Source: Nitratireductor mangrovi (GTDB taxonomy: Bacteria > Pseudomonadota > Alphaproteobacteria > Rhizobiales > Rhizobiaceae). Taken from it: a stretch of 64,000 bases of DNA. Position 1 is the stretch's first letter. Each line of letters begins with the position of its first letter. The translations under genes and the position numbers were made by a program. The notes beneath the pieces are model-generated. The model ran no database searches, was not told the origin of the DNA, and worked only from the letters and a program-made list of their open reading frames with translations. The stretch spans positions 3,952,001-4,016,000 of the forward strand of contig NZ_CP042301.2 in NCBI RefSeq assembly GCF_007922615.2. Direction: 5' to 3'. Positions 1 through 8,904 of the stretch are shown in pieces.

Positions 1-1
1 C

Positions 2-340
2 TTTGGCGCCAACACGGACGCTTTCTGGCGCCGCATGGCCGACACCTCTATGCGCCGTACCGATTCCGGCAAGGTGACGGTCCATTACGACCCGGCGATC
101 GTCACCCAGTTCACGCTCCACAAGGGCGACCTCGACGTCTGGGACAAATATGACGCCGTCACCGCCAGGAGCCTGCTCTTGCGCGGCGCCGCCTCAGACG
201 TGTTGCCGGCAGCCGTCGCCGAGGAGATGACCCGACGCGGCCCCAAACCGCGGCTGGTGACCTTTCCCGATTGCGGCCATGCTCCGACGCTGGCGAGCGA
301 GGCGGAAATTGCCCTTCTGCGCGAGTTCTTGGCCCAGTAG
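2..340 (+). CDS. Alpha/beta hydrolase, C-terminal part only
   Basis: This is the C-terminal end of a protein whose start lies left of the window, and the frame is open from base 2. The last third has the alpha/beta-hydrolase layout: a strand with a segment LLRGAASDVLP, where the catalytic acid loop normally sits, and near the end FPDCGHAPTL, which fits the catalytic histidine loop. The protein ends ten bases before the stop codon of the convergent host-attachment gene. Substrate cannot be inferred from this fragment. The fold assignment is fairly secure; the exact subfamily is not. Confidence 0.75.
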   Translation, partial: FGANTDAFWRRMADTSMRRTDSGKVTVHYDPAIVTQFTLHKGDLDVWDKYDAVTARSLLLRGAASDVLPAAVAEEMTRRGPKPRLVTFPDCGHAPTLASEAEIALLREFLAQ

Positions 341-349
341 CGGCCCCGA

Positions 350-799
350 TCAGCCGTCCATCAGAACCTTTTCGATCTCCGGCAGGGAGTGGTTGGTCAG
401 GGTCTTCGGCACTTCCGCCTTTATCCGCCCTTCCGCCTCCTTGTGCAGCTTCTTGCGCAGTTCACCCAGCACATGCGGCTGCGCGACCAGCACGATCTGC
501 TTGAAGGCATCCTTCAGCGCGAGGGCAGAGACCTTGTCCGCGATCTCGTCGGCAAAGCGCTCCTTGGCGATGCGGTGCCAATCGGTTTCCTGGACGGCGC
601 TGCGATGGTGGTCCGACCCGTCATTGAGCCGCCCCGGGCGGTCGGTGCCCTGATCATGCGTTGGCGGGTTTTCCTGTTGGGCCCGGTCGACCACTTCGAG
701 CCGGGGCTCGAAGGCCGTCCCTTCGTTGCGCAGGAACAGTGCCCTTTCGCCGTCTGCCACGAGCACCCAGGTGCCGGTTTCCAGTTTCGCGAGCGCCAT
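350..799 (-). CDS. Host attachment family protein (PF10116-like)
   Basis: This 149-residue soluble protein resembles the family annotated as protein required for attachment to host cells, first named in Agrobacterium. The N-terminus (TGTWVLVADGERALFLRNEG) and the C-terminal part, with its AQPHVLGELRKKLHKE segment, match the RNase E/eRF1-like fold of that family. The longer open frame runs up to 1264, but ATG 799 is preceded by a good GGGAG Shine-Dalgarno and starts exactly at the conserved region. No signal peptide is visible, so it is cytoplasmic. It stands alone, convergent with the preceding hydrolase. The biochemical role of the family is poorly known. Confidence 0.8.
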   Translation of the reverse strand: MALAKLETGTWVLVADGERALFLRNEGTAFEPRLEVVDRAQQENPPTHDQGTDRPGRLNDGSDHHRSAVQETDWHRIAKERFADEIADKVSALALKDAFKQIVLVAQPHVLGELRKKLHKEAEGRIKAEVPKTLTNHSLPEIEKVLMDG

Positions 800-1058
800 G
801 TCATGCTCCCAGTGATTTGTCCTTGACGGGAGGCAAGCCGGCCGTCGTGGGTACCGCCGCCTCCGACTATCGGAAACGTATCGCAAAGAATTGCGTTCCT
901 GTCGCTGTCCCGGCGCATGGTGAGCGGGGAATTTTTTTCCCGCTCTGGGGCGCAGCACAGAAAACGGATTGCGGCCCGTAACCGCCAGCGCGAGGCGGTT
1001 TCTTCTGCAAAACGAGCCATTCGACGACAATTGCGCCAATCGAAGGAGAATGGCCGCA

Positions 1059-2486
1059 ATGGCTGCGGACGCAGGCAAGCTGAACACCTTTCCCGTCTTC
1101 ATGCGGGTCGAGGACCGGACCGTCGTCATCGTCGGTGGCGGCGAGGAAGCGCTCGCCAAGGCGCGGCTCGTCGCGCAGTGCACGGCCAGAATCCGCCTCG
1201 TCGCCGAGCAGCCCGCGTCAGAACTCGCGGCCTTCGCACGACGTTTCGACGCCGAGTTCATCACTGAGCCCTATCGCGATGCGCATCTGGACGGTGCCGT
1301 GCTGGTCTTCGCCGCGACTGGCGACGAGGCCGCCGACGGCCGCATCGTCGCCGATGCGCGGTTGCGGAAGATCCCGGTCAACGCCGTCGACCGCCCGCAG
1401 ATCTGCGATTTCCTGACCCCGGCCATCGTCAATCGCGCCCCCGTCGCGGTGGCGATCGGCACCGAAGGCGCCGGGCCCGTGCTCGCCCAGATGATCCGCG
1501 CCCGCATCGACCGCATGCTTTCGCCGGCACTCGGCCCGCTGGCGCGCATGGCCGCCGCCTACCGCGACGCGGTCGAGCGGCTTTTGCCGCGCGGCAGCGT
1601 GCGGCGGCGCTTCTGGCGCGACTTCTTCGAAGGCGAGCCTGCCCGGCTGATGGAGATCGGCCACATCTCCGAGGCGCAGGAGGCCGCCGAACGGCTGCTG
1701 CATCAGGAGACTGCCCAGCGCGGCCACGTCGCGCTGGTCGGCGCGGGGCCCGGCGCCGAGGACCTTCTCACCTTGCGTGCCCAGCGCCTGCTCATGCTGG
1801 CCGACGTCATCCTCTTCGACGCGCTCGTGCCCGAAGCGGTTGTCGAGATGGGCCGGCGCGATGCGGAGCGTGTCGCGGTCGGCAAGCGCAAGGGCTGCCA
1901 CTCCAAGTCGCAGGCCGAGATCAACGCCATGCTGGTCGCCTACGGCGAGGCCGGCAAGCGCGTGGTGCGCCTGAAGAGCGGCGATCCGCTGGTTTTCGGC
2001 CGCGCCGGCGAGGAAATGCAGGCGCTGCGCGATGCCGGCATTGATTACGAGGTCGTGCCCGGCGTGACTGCCGCCTTTGCCGCTGCTGCCGATTTCGAGC
2101 TGCCGCTGACCTTGCGTGGGGTAACCTCCTCGATGGTCTTCACCACGGGTCACGACCTCAAGGGCAACACCTTGCCCGACTGGGCGCGCCTCGCCATCTC
2201 CGGTGCCACCGTCGCCGTCTATATGGGCCGCTCGGTCGCCGCCGAGGTCGCCGGCCGGCTGATCGCGTCGGGCCTTTCGTCCGACACGTCCGTCGCCGTG
2301 GTCGAGAACGCCAGCCTGTCAGGCCGGCGGCTCTATCACGGCACCCTCGCCGACCTGCCCGCGCTCCAGGACCGCGCTGACCTGACCGGCCCGGTCATGA
2401 CCATCATCGGCGATGCGGTGGCCGGCGCCAATTTCGACCGCTCGACCCCGCTCGCCGCCCGCAGGACCGCGGCAATGGCGGCCTGA
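1059..2486 (+). CDS. cysG: Siroheme synthase (uroporphyrinogen methyltransferase / precorrin-2 dehydrogenase-ferrochelatase)
   Basis: A multifunctional protein of 475 residues that makes siroheme, the cofactor of the sulfite reductase encoded two genes downstream. The N-terminal half is the precorrin-2 dehydrogenase/ferrochelatase module, with an NAD-binding VVIVGGGEEALAKARL motif near residues 22-37. The C-terminal half is a SUMT methyltransferase beginning at VALVGAGPGAEDLLTLRA. Two ATGs compete, at 1050 and 1059. The AAGGAG at 1043-1048 is spaced correctly only for 1059, so that start is preferred. It is the first gene of the sulfate assimilation operon. Confidence 0.93.
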   Translation: MAADAGKLNTFPVFMRVEDRTVVIVGGGEEALAKARLVAQCTARIRLVAEQPASELAAFARRFDAEFITEPYRDAHLDGAVLVFAATGDEAADGRIVADARLRKIPVNAVDRPQICDFLTPAIVNRAPVAVAIGTEGAGPVLAQMIRARIDRMLSPALGPLARMAAAYRDAVERLLPRGSVRRRFWRDFFEGEPARLMEIGHISEAQEAAERLLHQETAQRGHVALVGAGPGAEDLLTLRAQRLLMLADVILFDALVPEAVVEMGRRDAERVAVGKRKGCHSKSQAEINAMLVAYGEAGKRVVRLKSGDPLVFGRAGEEMQALRDAGIDYEVVPGVTAAFAAAADFELPLTLRGVTSSMVFTTGHDLKGNTLPDWARLAISGATVAVYMGRSVAAEVAGRLIASGLSSDTSVAVVENASLSGRRLYHGTLADLPALQDRADLTGPVMTIIGDAVAGANFDRSTPLAARRTAAMAA

Positions 2487-2504
2487 CCGGAAAGAACAGA
2501 AGCC

Positions 2505-2813
2505 ATGAAGGTTCTGACCGCAAACCGGCTCGTTGATGGGGAAGCCGTCTGGTTTTCCGCCGACAACGGCTGGATCGAGGTGATCGCCGGCGCTGAGATC
2601 GCGCGCGACAGCGATAACGAGGAGAAGCTGCGCCAGATTGGCGAAAGGGCGGCCGCCAACAACGAGGTCGTCGACGTCGACCTGATCGACGTCGATCTCG
2701 ATGGCGGCGTCATCGTGCCGAAGAGGCTGCGCGAGCGCATCCGCGCCGCCGGCCCGACCAACCGACTCGATCTCGGCAAGCAGGCCACCGCGAAAGATAC
2801 GCACGCCGCCTGA
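2505..2813 (+). CDS. DUF2849 domain protein of the cys operon
   Basis: A small acidic soluble protein of 102 residues located 18 bases after cysG and 27 bases before the sulfite reductase gene. It begins KVLTANRLVDGEAVWFSADN and matches the DUF2849 family, which in Alphaproteobacteria is found almost only in this position. The function is unknown. Operon conservation suggests a role in assimilatory sulfite reduction, perhaps as a small partner or assembly factor of CysI, but nothing in the sequence proves this. No cysteine pairs or membrane segments are present. Confidence 0.8.
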   Translation: MKVLTANRLVDGEAVWFSADNGWIEVIAGAEIARDSDNEEKLRQIGERAAANNEVVDVDLIDVDLDGGVIVPKRLRERIRAAGPTNRLDLGKQATAKDTHAA

Positions 2814-2840
2814 TGCGGCGCGCTGAAAGAGACCAGAGCC

Positions 2841-4511
2841 ATGTACCGCTACGACGAATTCGACCAGAGTTTCGTGAACGCCCGCGTCGCCGAACTGCGC
2901 GACCAGGTCGAGCGCCGCCTGGCCGGCGAGATCACCGAGGATCAGTTCAAGCCGCTGCGGCTGATGAACGGCGTCTACCTGCAGCTTCACGCCTATATGC
3001 TGCGTGTCGCCGTCCCCTATGGCACCCTGAGCGCGCGCCAGATGCGCATGCTTGCCCATATCGCGCGCACCTATGACAAGGGTTATGGCCACTTCACCAC
3101 GCGGCAGAACATCCAGTACAACTGGCCGGCGCTGTCCGACATCCCGGCGATCCTGGATGACCTGGCCAGCGTCGAGATGCATGCTATCCAGACCTCGGGC
3201 AACTGCATCCGCAACGTCACCGCCGACCATTTCGCCGGCGCCGCCGCCGACGAAGTCGCCGACCCGCGCCCCTATGCCGAGATCCTGCGGCAATGGTCCT
3301 CCGTTCATCCGGAGTTTTCCTATTTGCCGCGCAAGTTCAAGATCGCGGTCACCGGCGCCGAGCGCGACCGCGCGGCGATCCAGGTCCACGATATCGGCCT
3401 GCATCTGAAGAAGAACGCCGAGGGCGAGCTCGGCTTCGCCGTCTATGTCGGCGGCGGTCAGGGTCGCACGCCGATGATCGCCAAGAAGATCAGGGACTTC
3501 CTGCCCGAGCAGGATCTGCTCGCCTACTGCACCGCGATCCTGCGCGTCTACAATCTGCACGGCCGTCGCGACAACAAATACAAGGCACGCATCAAGATTC
3601 TCGTCCACGAGACCGGCACCGAGGAACTGACGCGCCAGGTCGAGGCCGAGTTCGCGGCACTGAAGGACACCGAACTCAAGCTGCCCGACGCCGATATCCG
3701 CGCCATCGAGGCTTATTTCGCTCCGCCAGCTCTGGTCGACAGGCCCGAAGGTGATGAGGCGGTTCGTGTCGCCGGGCTCGATTCCAGGGGCTTTGCCGAT
3801 TGGGCGCAACAAAACCTCACCACGCACCGGCATCCCGATTACGCCGCCGTCACGATCTCGCTGAAAGGCATCGGTGAGGCGCCGGGCGACGCGACCGACG
3901 CACAGATGGAGCTGGTCGCCGACTTGGCCGAAAAATACGCCTTCGACGAGATCAGGGTCAGCCACGAGCAGAACCTGATCCTGCCTCATGTCGCCCGCGC
4001 CGACCTGCCGGCCGTCTACGCCGCGCTGGCCGAGGCCGGTCTGGCGACGGCCAATTCCAACCTGATCACCGACATCATCGCCTGCCCCGGCCTCGACTAT
4101 TGCGCGCTCGCCAATGCGCGCTCGATCCCGGTCGCCCAGGAGATCTCCGAGCGTTTCGCCTCGCTGGAGCGCCAGCGCGACATCGGCGAGCTGAAGCTGA
4201 AGATCTCTGGCTGCATCAATGCCTGCGGACACCACCATGTCGGCCATATCGGCATTCTCGGCGTCGAGAAGAAGGGCGCCGAGCTTTACCAGATCACGCT
4301 TGGCGGCTCCGGTGACGAAAACACCTCGATCGGCGAGATCGTTGGTCGTGGTTTTGCGCCTGACCAGGTCACCGACGCCATCGAGACCGTCGTCGACACC
4401 TATCTCGGCCTGCGCACCGATCCGTCCGAGCGTTTCATCGACGCCTATCGCCGCGTCGGTGCTGCACCGTTCAAGGAGGCCCTTTATGGCCACGAAGCCA
4501 AGGCTGCCTGA
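2841..4511 (+). CDS. cysI: Sulfite reductase hemoprotein (siroheme, 4Fe-4S)
   Basis: This enzyme of 556 residues reduces sulfite to sulfide. It has the two ferredoxin-like repeats of the nitrite/sulfite reductase family, the siroheme-pocket segment QTSGNCIRNVTADHF near residues 117-131, and the cluster ligands C415-x5-C421 and C458-x3-C462. Nitrite reductases share the fold, but placement between cysG and cysH argues for sulfite. A ferredoxin or an unlinked flavoprotein must supply electrons, as no cysJ is present. Its 3' end overlaps the next gene by 26 bases, which suggests translational coupling. Confidence 0.92.
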   Translation: MYRYDEFDQSFVNARVAELRDQVERRLAGEITEDQFKPLRLMNGVYLQLHAYMLRVAVPYGTLSARQMRMLAHIARTYDKGYGHFTTRQNIQYNWPALSDIPAILDDLASVEMHAIQTSGNCIRNVTADHFAGAAADEVADPRPYAEILRQWSSVHPEFSYLPRKFKIAVTGAERDRAAIQVHDIGLHLKKNAEGELGFAVYVGGGQGRTPMIAKKIRDFLPEQDLLAYCTAILRVYNLHGRRDNKYKARIKILVHETGTEELTRQVEAEFAALKDTELKLPDADIRAIEAYFAPPALVDRPEGDEAVRVAGLDSRGFADWAQQNLTTHRHPDYAAVTISLKGIGEAPGDATDAQMELVADLAEKYAFDEIRVSHEQNLILPHVARADLPAVYAALAEAGLATANSNLITDIIACPGLDYCALANARSIPVAQEISERFASLERQRDIGELKLKISGCINACGHHHVGHIGILGVEKKGAELYQITLGGSGDENTSIGEIVGRGFAPDQVTDAIETVVDTYLGLRTDPSERFIDAYRRVGAAPFKEALYGHEAKAA

Positions 4512-5229
4512 GGCCGACGCCGAAGCGCTCGCCGCCGAACTCGAAGCGCGTCACGGCGGACTGGCTCCGGCCGCGGTGATCGAGACCGCGGTGAAGGAGC
4601 TTTTCGCCGACGATGTCGCCGCCGTCTCCTCCTTCGGCGCCGACTCGGCGGTGTTGCTTCACATGCTGGCCGGCGTCGACCCGTCGGTGCCGGTGCTCTT
4701 CCTCGACACCGGCAAGCATTTCGGTGAGACGCTGGAATATCGCGACCTGCTCGCCGCCGATCTCGGCATTGGCGATCTGCGCATCGTCACGCCGCGCGAC
4801 GATCTCCTGGTGGCGTACGATCCCGAGGGCACCCTGCACCAGCGCGACACCGATGCCTGCTGCGACATCCGCAAGGTCGAGCCGATGGCCCGGGCCGTCG
4901 AGCCCTTCGGTGCCTGGTTCACCGGGCGCAAGCGGTTCCAGGCGACGACCCGCGCTGCACTGCCCGTCTTCGAGGCGGTCGGGCCGCGCATCCGCATCAA
5001 CCCGCTGGCGTCCTGGGGCACCAGCGATCTTGCCGACTACATGCGCCGCCACCAGTTGCGCGAGAACCCGCTGGTCGCTTATGGCTATCTGTCGATCGGC
5101 TGCTTCCCATGCACCGAGCCGGTCAAGCCCGGCGAGGATGCGCGCAGCGGGCGCTGGGCCGGTCAGGCCAAGACCGAGTGCGGCATTCATCTCCCCGGCA
5201 TGGAATCGGCGGCCAAGGCCTCGCATTAG
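4486..5229 (+). CDS. cysH: Adenylyl-sulfate (APS) reductase
   Basis: This enzyme of 247 residues reduces activated sulfate to sulfite. It has the PP-loop segment SSFGADSAVLLHM (residues 48-60) and the LDTGKHFGET segment. Two cysteine pairs, C125-C126 and C206-x2-C209, are the 4Fe-4S ligands that mark the bacterial APS-reducing type rather than the cluster-free PAPS reductase of enterics. C232 in ECGIHLP is the catalytic cysteine. ATG 4486 lies inside the end of cysI, behind AAGGAGG. The open frame extends further upstream, but there it only shadows cysI. Confidence 0.92.
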   Translation: MATKPRLPEADAEALAAELEARHGGLAPAAVIETAVKELFADDVAAVSSFGADSAVLLHMLAGVDPSVPVLFLDTGKHFGETLEYRDLLAADLGIGDLRIVTPRDDLLVAYDPEGTLHQRDTDACCDIRKVEPMARAVEPFGAWFTGRKRFQATTRAALPVFEAVGPRIRINPLASWGTSDLADYMRRHQLRENPLVAYGYLSIGCFPCTEPVKPGEDARSGRWAGQAKTECGIHLPGMESAAKASH

Positions 5230-5238
5230 GATTGTTTG

Positions 5239-5775
5239 ATGACCGAGACTGCGAACGAGACCGCTGCGCGGCTCTGGACCCAGGACGGGTTCCATGATGA
5301 CGAATGGCGCCATGCCAAGGATGCCGAGGGGCTCGCCGGCAATGGCGGTGTCATCCTGCCGCTCGCGGTCTGGAAGGGCCTGGACGCGGAAACCCGCGCC
5401 GCCCAGGCCCGCCGCATCGGCGTGCTTCTGGCGCCGGGCGACGAGCTTGCCGAGATTGCCGGCCACCTTGCCGACATTCCGCTGGTGGCGCTCGCTTTCC
5501 CGGCCTTCAATGACGGGCGCAGCTTCTCCAAGGCCGAACTGCTGCGCAGCCGTTATGGCTATCAAGGCAAGCTGCGCGCCACCGGCCAGGTGCTGATCGA
5601 CCAGATTCCGCTGATGCTGAGGACCGGTTTCGACGAGTTCGAGGTCTCGCATCCGACCGCGCTCGCCCGGCTCGAGGCCGGCCGTGTCGGCGGCCTGCCG
5701 CATTATTACCAGCCGGCGGCGAAGCCGGCCGACAAGGGCGCCCGCTACTCCTGGCGCCGCCGCCCCGCCGCCTGA
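5239..5775 (+). CDS. DUF934 family protein of the cys operon
   Basis: A protein of 178 residues, the last gene of the sulfate-reduction operon, 9 bases after cysH. It matches the DUF934 family, in which a short N-terminal part leads to a conserved core including LAFPAFNDGRSFSKAELLRS and a FDEFEVSH segment. Family members are linked to sulfite reductase genes, but their function is unresolved. A TTG at 5236 directly precedes ATG 5239, and the ATG is the more likely start. There is no signal peptide or membrane segment. Confidence 0.85.
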   Translation: MTETANETAARLWTQDGFHDDEWRHAKDAEGLAGNGGVILPLAVWKGLDAETRAAQARRIGVLLAPGDELAEIAGHLADIPLVALAFPAFNDGRSFSKAELLRSRYGYQGKLRATGQVLIDQIPLMLRTGFDEFEVSHPTALARLEAGRVGGLPHYYQPAAKPADKGARYSWRRRPAA

Positions 5776-5799
5776 TCTCGCCTGCCTGGGCTTTTCCGG

Positions 5800-6255
5800 T
5801 CAGATGTAGCCGTAGCCGCGGGCCATGGCCGCGGCGGCGACCGGAATCAGCAGGAACAGCGCCGCCTCGGCGTGCACGTAGCGCCGCATCGCCTGCACCT
5901 CCGTCTCCGGCACGACGAAGCCGGCGTCCTCACGCCGTGCCTTGCCCCAGCGCATGATCCTGAGCGTCGGCGGCACCGACAGCAGCCCGACCAGCGCGAA
6001 CAGGCCGATCTTGGTCCAGAAAACCGGGTTTTCGAGATAGAACTCCGAGCCCTTGGTGCCATGGAAGACTCTCAGAAATCCTGCCGCCAGCACCAGCATG
6101 GCGACCCCGCCGTAAACGCGGTCGATGCTGGCCAGCAGCCCGAGCGCGTTGCCGGTAAGGCCGGGGCGGATCAGCATCCACTCCGCGGCAATGATGCCGG
6201 CCAGCGAAAAGACCAGCACGTGATGGATCGAGGCCAGCACGAAGTCGGCGATCAT
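5800..6255 (-). CDS. DUF2214 family inner-membrane protein
   Basis: A protein of 151 residues with about four hydrophobic helices: around residues 4-24, 45-62, 84-100 and 130-146. The start segment IADFVLASIHHVLVFSLAGI is typical of DUF2214. No catalytic motif is visible and the function is unknown. It converges with the cys operon, 24 bases away. Its upstream region (6288-6325) carries two short palindromes arranged like a repressor-controlled promoter, described separately. Confidence 0.82.
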   Translation of the reverse strand: MIADFVLASIHHVLVFSLAGIIAAEWMLIRPGLTGNALGLLASIDRVYGGVAMLVLAAGFLRVFHGTKGSEFYLENPVFWTKIGLFALVGLLSVPPTLRIMRWGKARREDAGFVVPETEVQAMRRYVHAEAALFLLIPVAAAAMARGYGYI

Positions 6256-6287
6256 GTCGGACGCTCCATGACGTTTCGGGTTGCATG

Positions 6288-6325
6288 TGTCCGTCGGACA
6301 TAGGCATCGATCTTGACAGTGTCAA
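6288..6325 (-). promoter_or_regulatory. Two palindromic operator-like sites upstream of the DUF2214 gene
   Basis: Positions 6288-6300 read TGTCCGTCGGACA, six-base arms around a central T. Positions 6313-6325 read TTGACAGTGTCAA, six-base arms around a central G. On the minus strand the second contains a perfect TTGACA -35 box. Seventeen bases further is TATGTC, which overlaps the first palindrome and could be a weak -10. This is what a TetR-type repressor site on a promoter looks like. No regulator gene is adjacent, so the cognate factor is unknown. Confidence 0.45.
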
Positions 6326-6419
6326 TATCAAGTGACGACCGCTTTACACCCGCTTGGCGGCCTGCTCTCATGGCGTCAGAGAGGTCGGTGCAACCGGCCG
6401 GTCCTGGGAGGGGACTTCG

Positions 6420-8030
6420 ATGCCGTATGACTATGTGATCGCCGGCGGCGGCTCCGCCGGAGCAACCCTCGCCGCGCGCCTTTCGGAAGACCCTTCGATC
6501 TCCGTTTGCCTGGTCGAAGCCGGGCGCGAGGGCCGCGATCTCTTTATCCGCGCGCCGGCCGGCGTTGTCGCGCTGCTGCCAGGACGGCCGAAGATCAACA
6601 ACTGGGCCTTTTCGACGGTCCCGCAGCCCGGACTTGGCGGTCGCCGCGGCTATCAGCCGCGCGGCAAGGCGCTTGGCGGTTCCAGCGCCATCAACGCCAT
6701 GCTTTATGTCCGCGGCCATCCCGGCGATTACGATGATTGGGCTGCGGCAGGCTGCGAGGGCTGGGGATGGTCAGACGTGCTGCCGCTCTTCCGCCGCGCC
6801 GAGGCCAACCAGCGCGGCGGTGATGCGCTGCACGGCGACGAAGGCCCGCTCCGGGTTGGCGAGCAGCAGAGCCCGCGCGCCATCAGCCGTGCCTTTGTCG
6901 AGGCCTGTGCGCAGTCGCAGGTGCGCCGCAATGCCGATTTCAATGGCCCCGAACAGGAAGGCGCCGGGCTTTACCAGGTGACGCAGTTCTGGGACGGGCC
7001 GCGCAAGGGCGAGCGCTGCTCCGCCGCCGCCGCCTATCTGCACCCGGTCATGGACCGGCCGAACCTGACGGTCTTGACCAGGGCCCATGCGACGGGGATC
7101 GTATTCGACGGCAGCCGCGCGGTGGGTTTGCGCTACCGGCGTGGCGGCCGTGACGAACGGGTCGAGGCTTCGCGCGAGGTGATCCTCTCGGCCGGCGCCT
7201 TCGGCTCGCCGCAACTCCTGCTTCTCTCGGGCGTCGGCGCGCCTGACGAACTCGCCCGGCACGGCATCGCCCCGGTCCAGGATCTGCCGGGTGTCGGCAG
7301 CAACCTGCAGGACCACCTCGATTTCATCATGTCGTGGAAATCGGCCGACACCGACATGTTCGGTCTCGGGTTCGGCGCCGGCGTCAACATCCTGCGCCAC
7401 ATCCTGCAATGGCGGCGCACCGGCGCGGGCATGATCGCGACTCCATTCGCCGAAGCCGGCGCGTTCCTGAAGTCCGACCCCGGCGTGGAGCGCCCTGATC
7501 TGCAGCTTCATTTCGTCATCTCGGTCGTCGACGACCATGCGCGCCGCCTCCACGCCGGTTACGGCTTTTCCTGCCATGTCTGCGTGCTTAGGCCACATTC
7601 GCGTGGCGCGGTCAGGCTGGCAAGCGCGGATCCGCTCGCGCCGCCGGAGATCGACCCGGCCTATCTCTCTGACGAGCGCGATGCCGCCCTGATGCTCAAG
7701 GGTGCAAAGATGATGCGGTCGATCCTTTCGGCCCCGGCCCTGGAGCGCTATCGCCGCAAGCAGCTTTATCTGCGTGGCGACGAGACCGACGCCGAACTGA
7801 TGGAGCATGTCCGCGCCCGCGCCGACACGATCTACCACCCCGTCGGCACCTGCCGAATGGGCACCGACAACATGGCTGTCGTCGATCCGAGATTGCGCGT
7901 TCACGGGCTCGAAGGCCTGCGGGTCGTCGACGCCTCGATCATGCCGACGCTTGTCGGGGGCAACACCAACGCTCCGACCATCATGATCGCCGAAAAGGCG
8001 GCCGAAATGATCCGAGCCGACGCCGCCTGA
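6420..8030 (+). CDS. GMC family FAD-dependent oxidoreductase (choline dehydrogenase-like)
   Basis: A flavoenzyme of 536 residues that oxidises an alcohol. Evidence is the N-terminal FAD-binding [20 protein letters not shown], the GMC signature region [20 protein letters not shown] near residue 80, a second signature [15 protein letters not shown], and the C-terminal active-site region [10 protein letters not shown] followed by [20 protein letters not shown]. The start at 6420 follows GGGAGGGG, and the longer frame from 6354 lacks similarity. Choline, aliphatic alcohols and polyethylene glycols are all possible substrates in this family. No betaine genes are nearby, so betA is not assigned. 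Confidence 0.88.
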   Translation: MPYDYVIAGGGSAGATLAARLSEDPSISVCLVEAGREGRDLFIRAPAGVVALLPGRPKINNWAFSTVPQPGLGGRRGYQPRGKALGGSSAINAMLYVRGHPGDYDDWAAAGCEGWGWSDVLPLFRRAEANQRGGDALHGDEGPLRVGEQQSPRAISRAFVEACAQSQVRRNADFNGPEQEGAGLYQVTQFWDGPRKGERCSAAAAYLHPVMDRPNLTVLTRAHATGIVFDGSRAVGLRYRRGGRDERVEASREVILSAGAFGSPQLLLLSGVGAPDELARHGIAPVQDLPGVGSNLQDHLDFIMSWKSADTDMFGLGFGAGVNILRHILQWRRTGAGMIATPFAEAGAFLKSDPGVERPDLQLHFVISVVDDHARRLHAGYGFSCHVCVLRPHSRGAVRLASADPLAPPEIDPAYLSDERDAALMLKGAKMMRSILSAPALERYRRKQLYLRGDETDAELMEHVRARADTIYHPVGTCRMGTDNMAVVDPRLRVHGLEGLRVVDASIMPTLVGGNTNAPTIMIAEKAAEMIRADAA

Positions 8031-8036
8031 GCGGCG

Positions 8037-8750
8037 TCAGGCTATCGTGCGCGGCAAGTCGGCCGACAGCGTCTTGTGCAGATGCACCATCATCGCCGCC
8101 GCGAAAAGCGGTGTCAGAAGGTTGAGCAGCGGCACGGCGAGGAAGGCGGCGATCACCAGCCCCGCCACGAACACCATGCCGGCATGCCGGCGCCTGAGCG
8201 CCTTGGCGTCGGTTTCGGAACGGTGCCGCATGGCAGCGAACTCGAAGAATTCGCGTCCGAGCAGGTAACCGTTGACCAGAAAGAACGCGGCGATGTTGAC
8301 GCCGGGGATCAGGAGCAGCAGCAGCGCCACCAGATTGGCAAGGACGACGACCAGGAAGAACTTGACGGCCAGCCACATCGCCTGGCCCGTCGGCAAGGCC
8401 CGCCCGGGCGGTTCGAGCGGAAAATCATGCCGCTCCACCAGTTCGGCGACGTCGTCGAGGAACAGCCCGGCGACCAGCGCCGTCACCGGCGCGACGAGCA
8501 GTGCGAGGCCGATCGCCAGTCCGATGCCGGCCGCGATCGCCGCGATCGTGCCGAGCCAGCCGGCCCATGCCGGAAAACCCGGCAAAAGGGCGTCGATCCA
8601 CGGCATCGCCAGCGCGTCGAACGTCTGCTGCAGCCCGAACCACAGCGCCACCAGCGCCAGCACGGTGAGCCCGAGCGACTTCCAGAACACGGCCCGGAAC
8701 TCGGCCGTGAACAGGTGACCGGCCGCCGCGCGTGCTGCCTCGAGGATCAT
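8037..8750 (-). CDS. EI24/CysZ-like inner-membrane protein
   Basis: A protein of 237 residues with at least four long hydrophobic stretches, near residues 25-43, 60-95, 140-165 and 195-220. It resembles the EI24 family that includes the sulfate permease CysZ. The position three kilobases from the sulfate-reduction operon makes a sulfur link attractive, but EI24 proteins are also widespread without such context. It converges with the GMC gene with 6 bases between stops. I therefore leave out a gene symbol. Confidence 0.75.
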   Translation of the reverse strand: MILEAARAAAGHLFTAEFRAVFWKSLGLTVLALVALWFGLQQTFDALAMPWIDALLPGFPAWAGWLGTIAAIAAGIGLAIGLALLVAPVTALVAGLFLDDVAELVERHDFPLEPPGRALPTGQAMWLAVKFFLVVVLANLVALLLLLIPGVNIAAFFLVNGYLLGREFFEFAAMRHRSETDAKALRRRHAGMVFVAGLVIAAFLAVPLLNLLTPLFAAAMMVHLHKTLSADLPRTIA

Positions 8751-8904
8751 TGCATTCTCCGTCGCTCTGCTCGCGACATAGGGAGGCCGAAGGGCGCCCG
8801 CAAGCCGTCGCTACTCGCGGCTCACGCGGCCGGGGGCCTTGTATCCTGTCGGCGATGCGTTAAACCGGCGGGCACTTCCCCTCAACAACCAACGGAACGT
8901 GAAG

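Noticed and set aside
2319..4493. 724-codon open frame on the minus strand opposite cysI
   Set aside because: It is a high-GC antisense shadow of cysI and the DUF2849 gene: low-complexity composition, no ribosome site and no recognisable domain.
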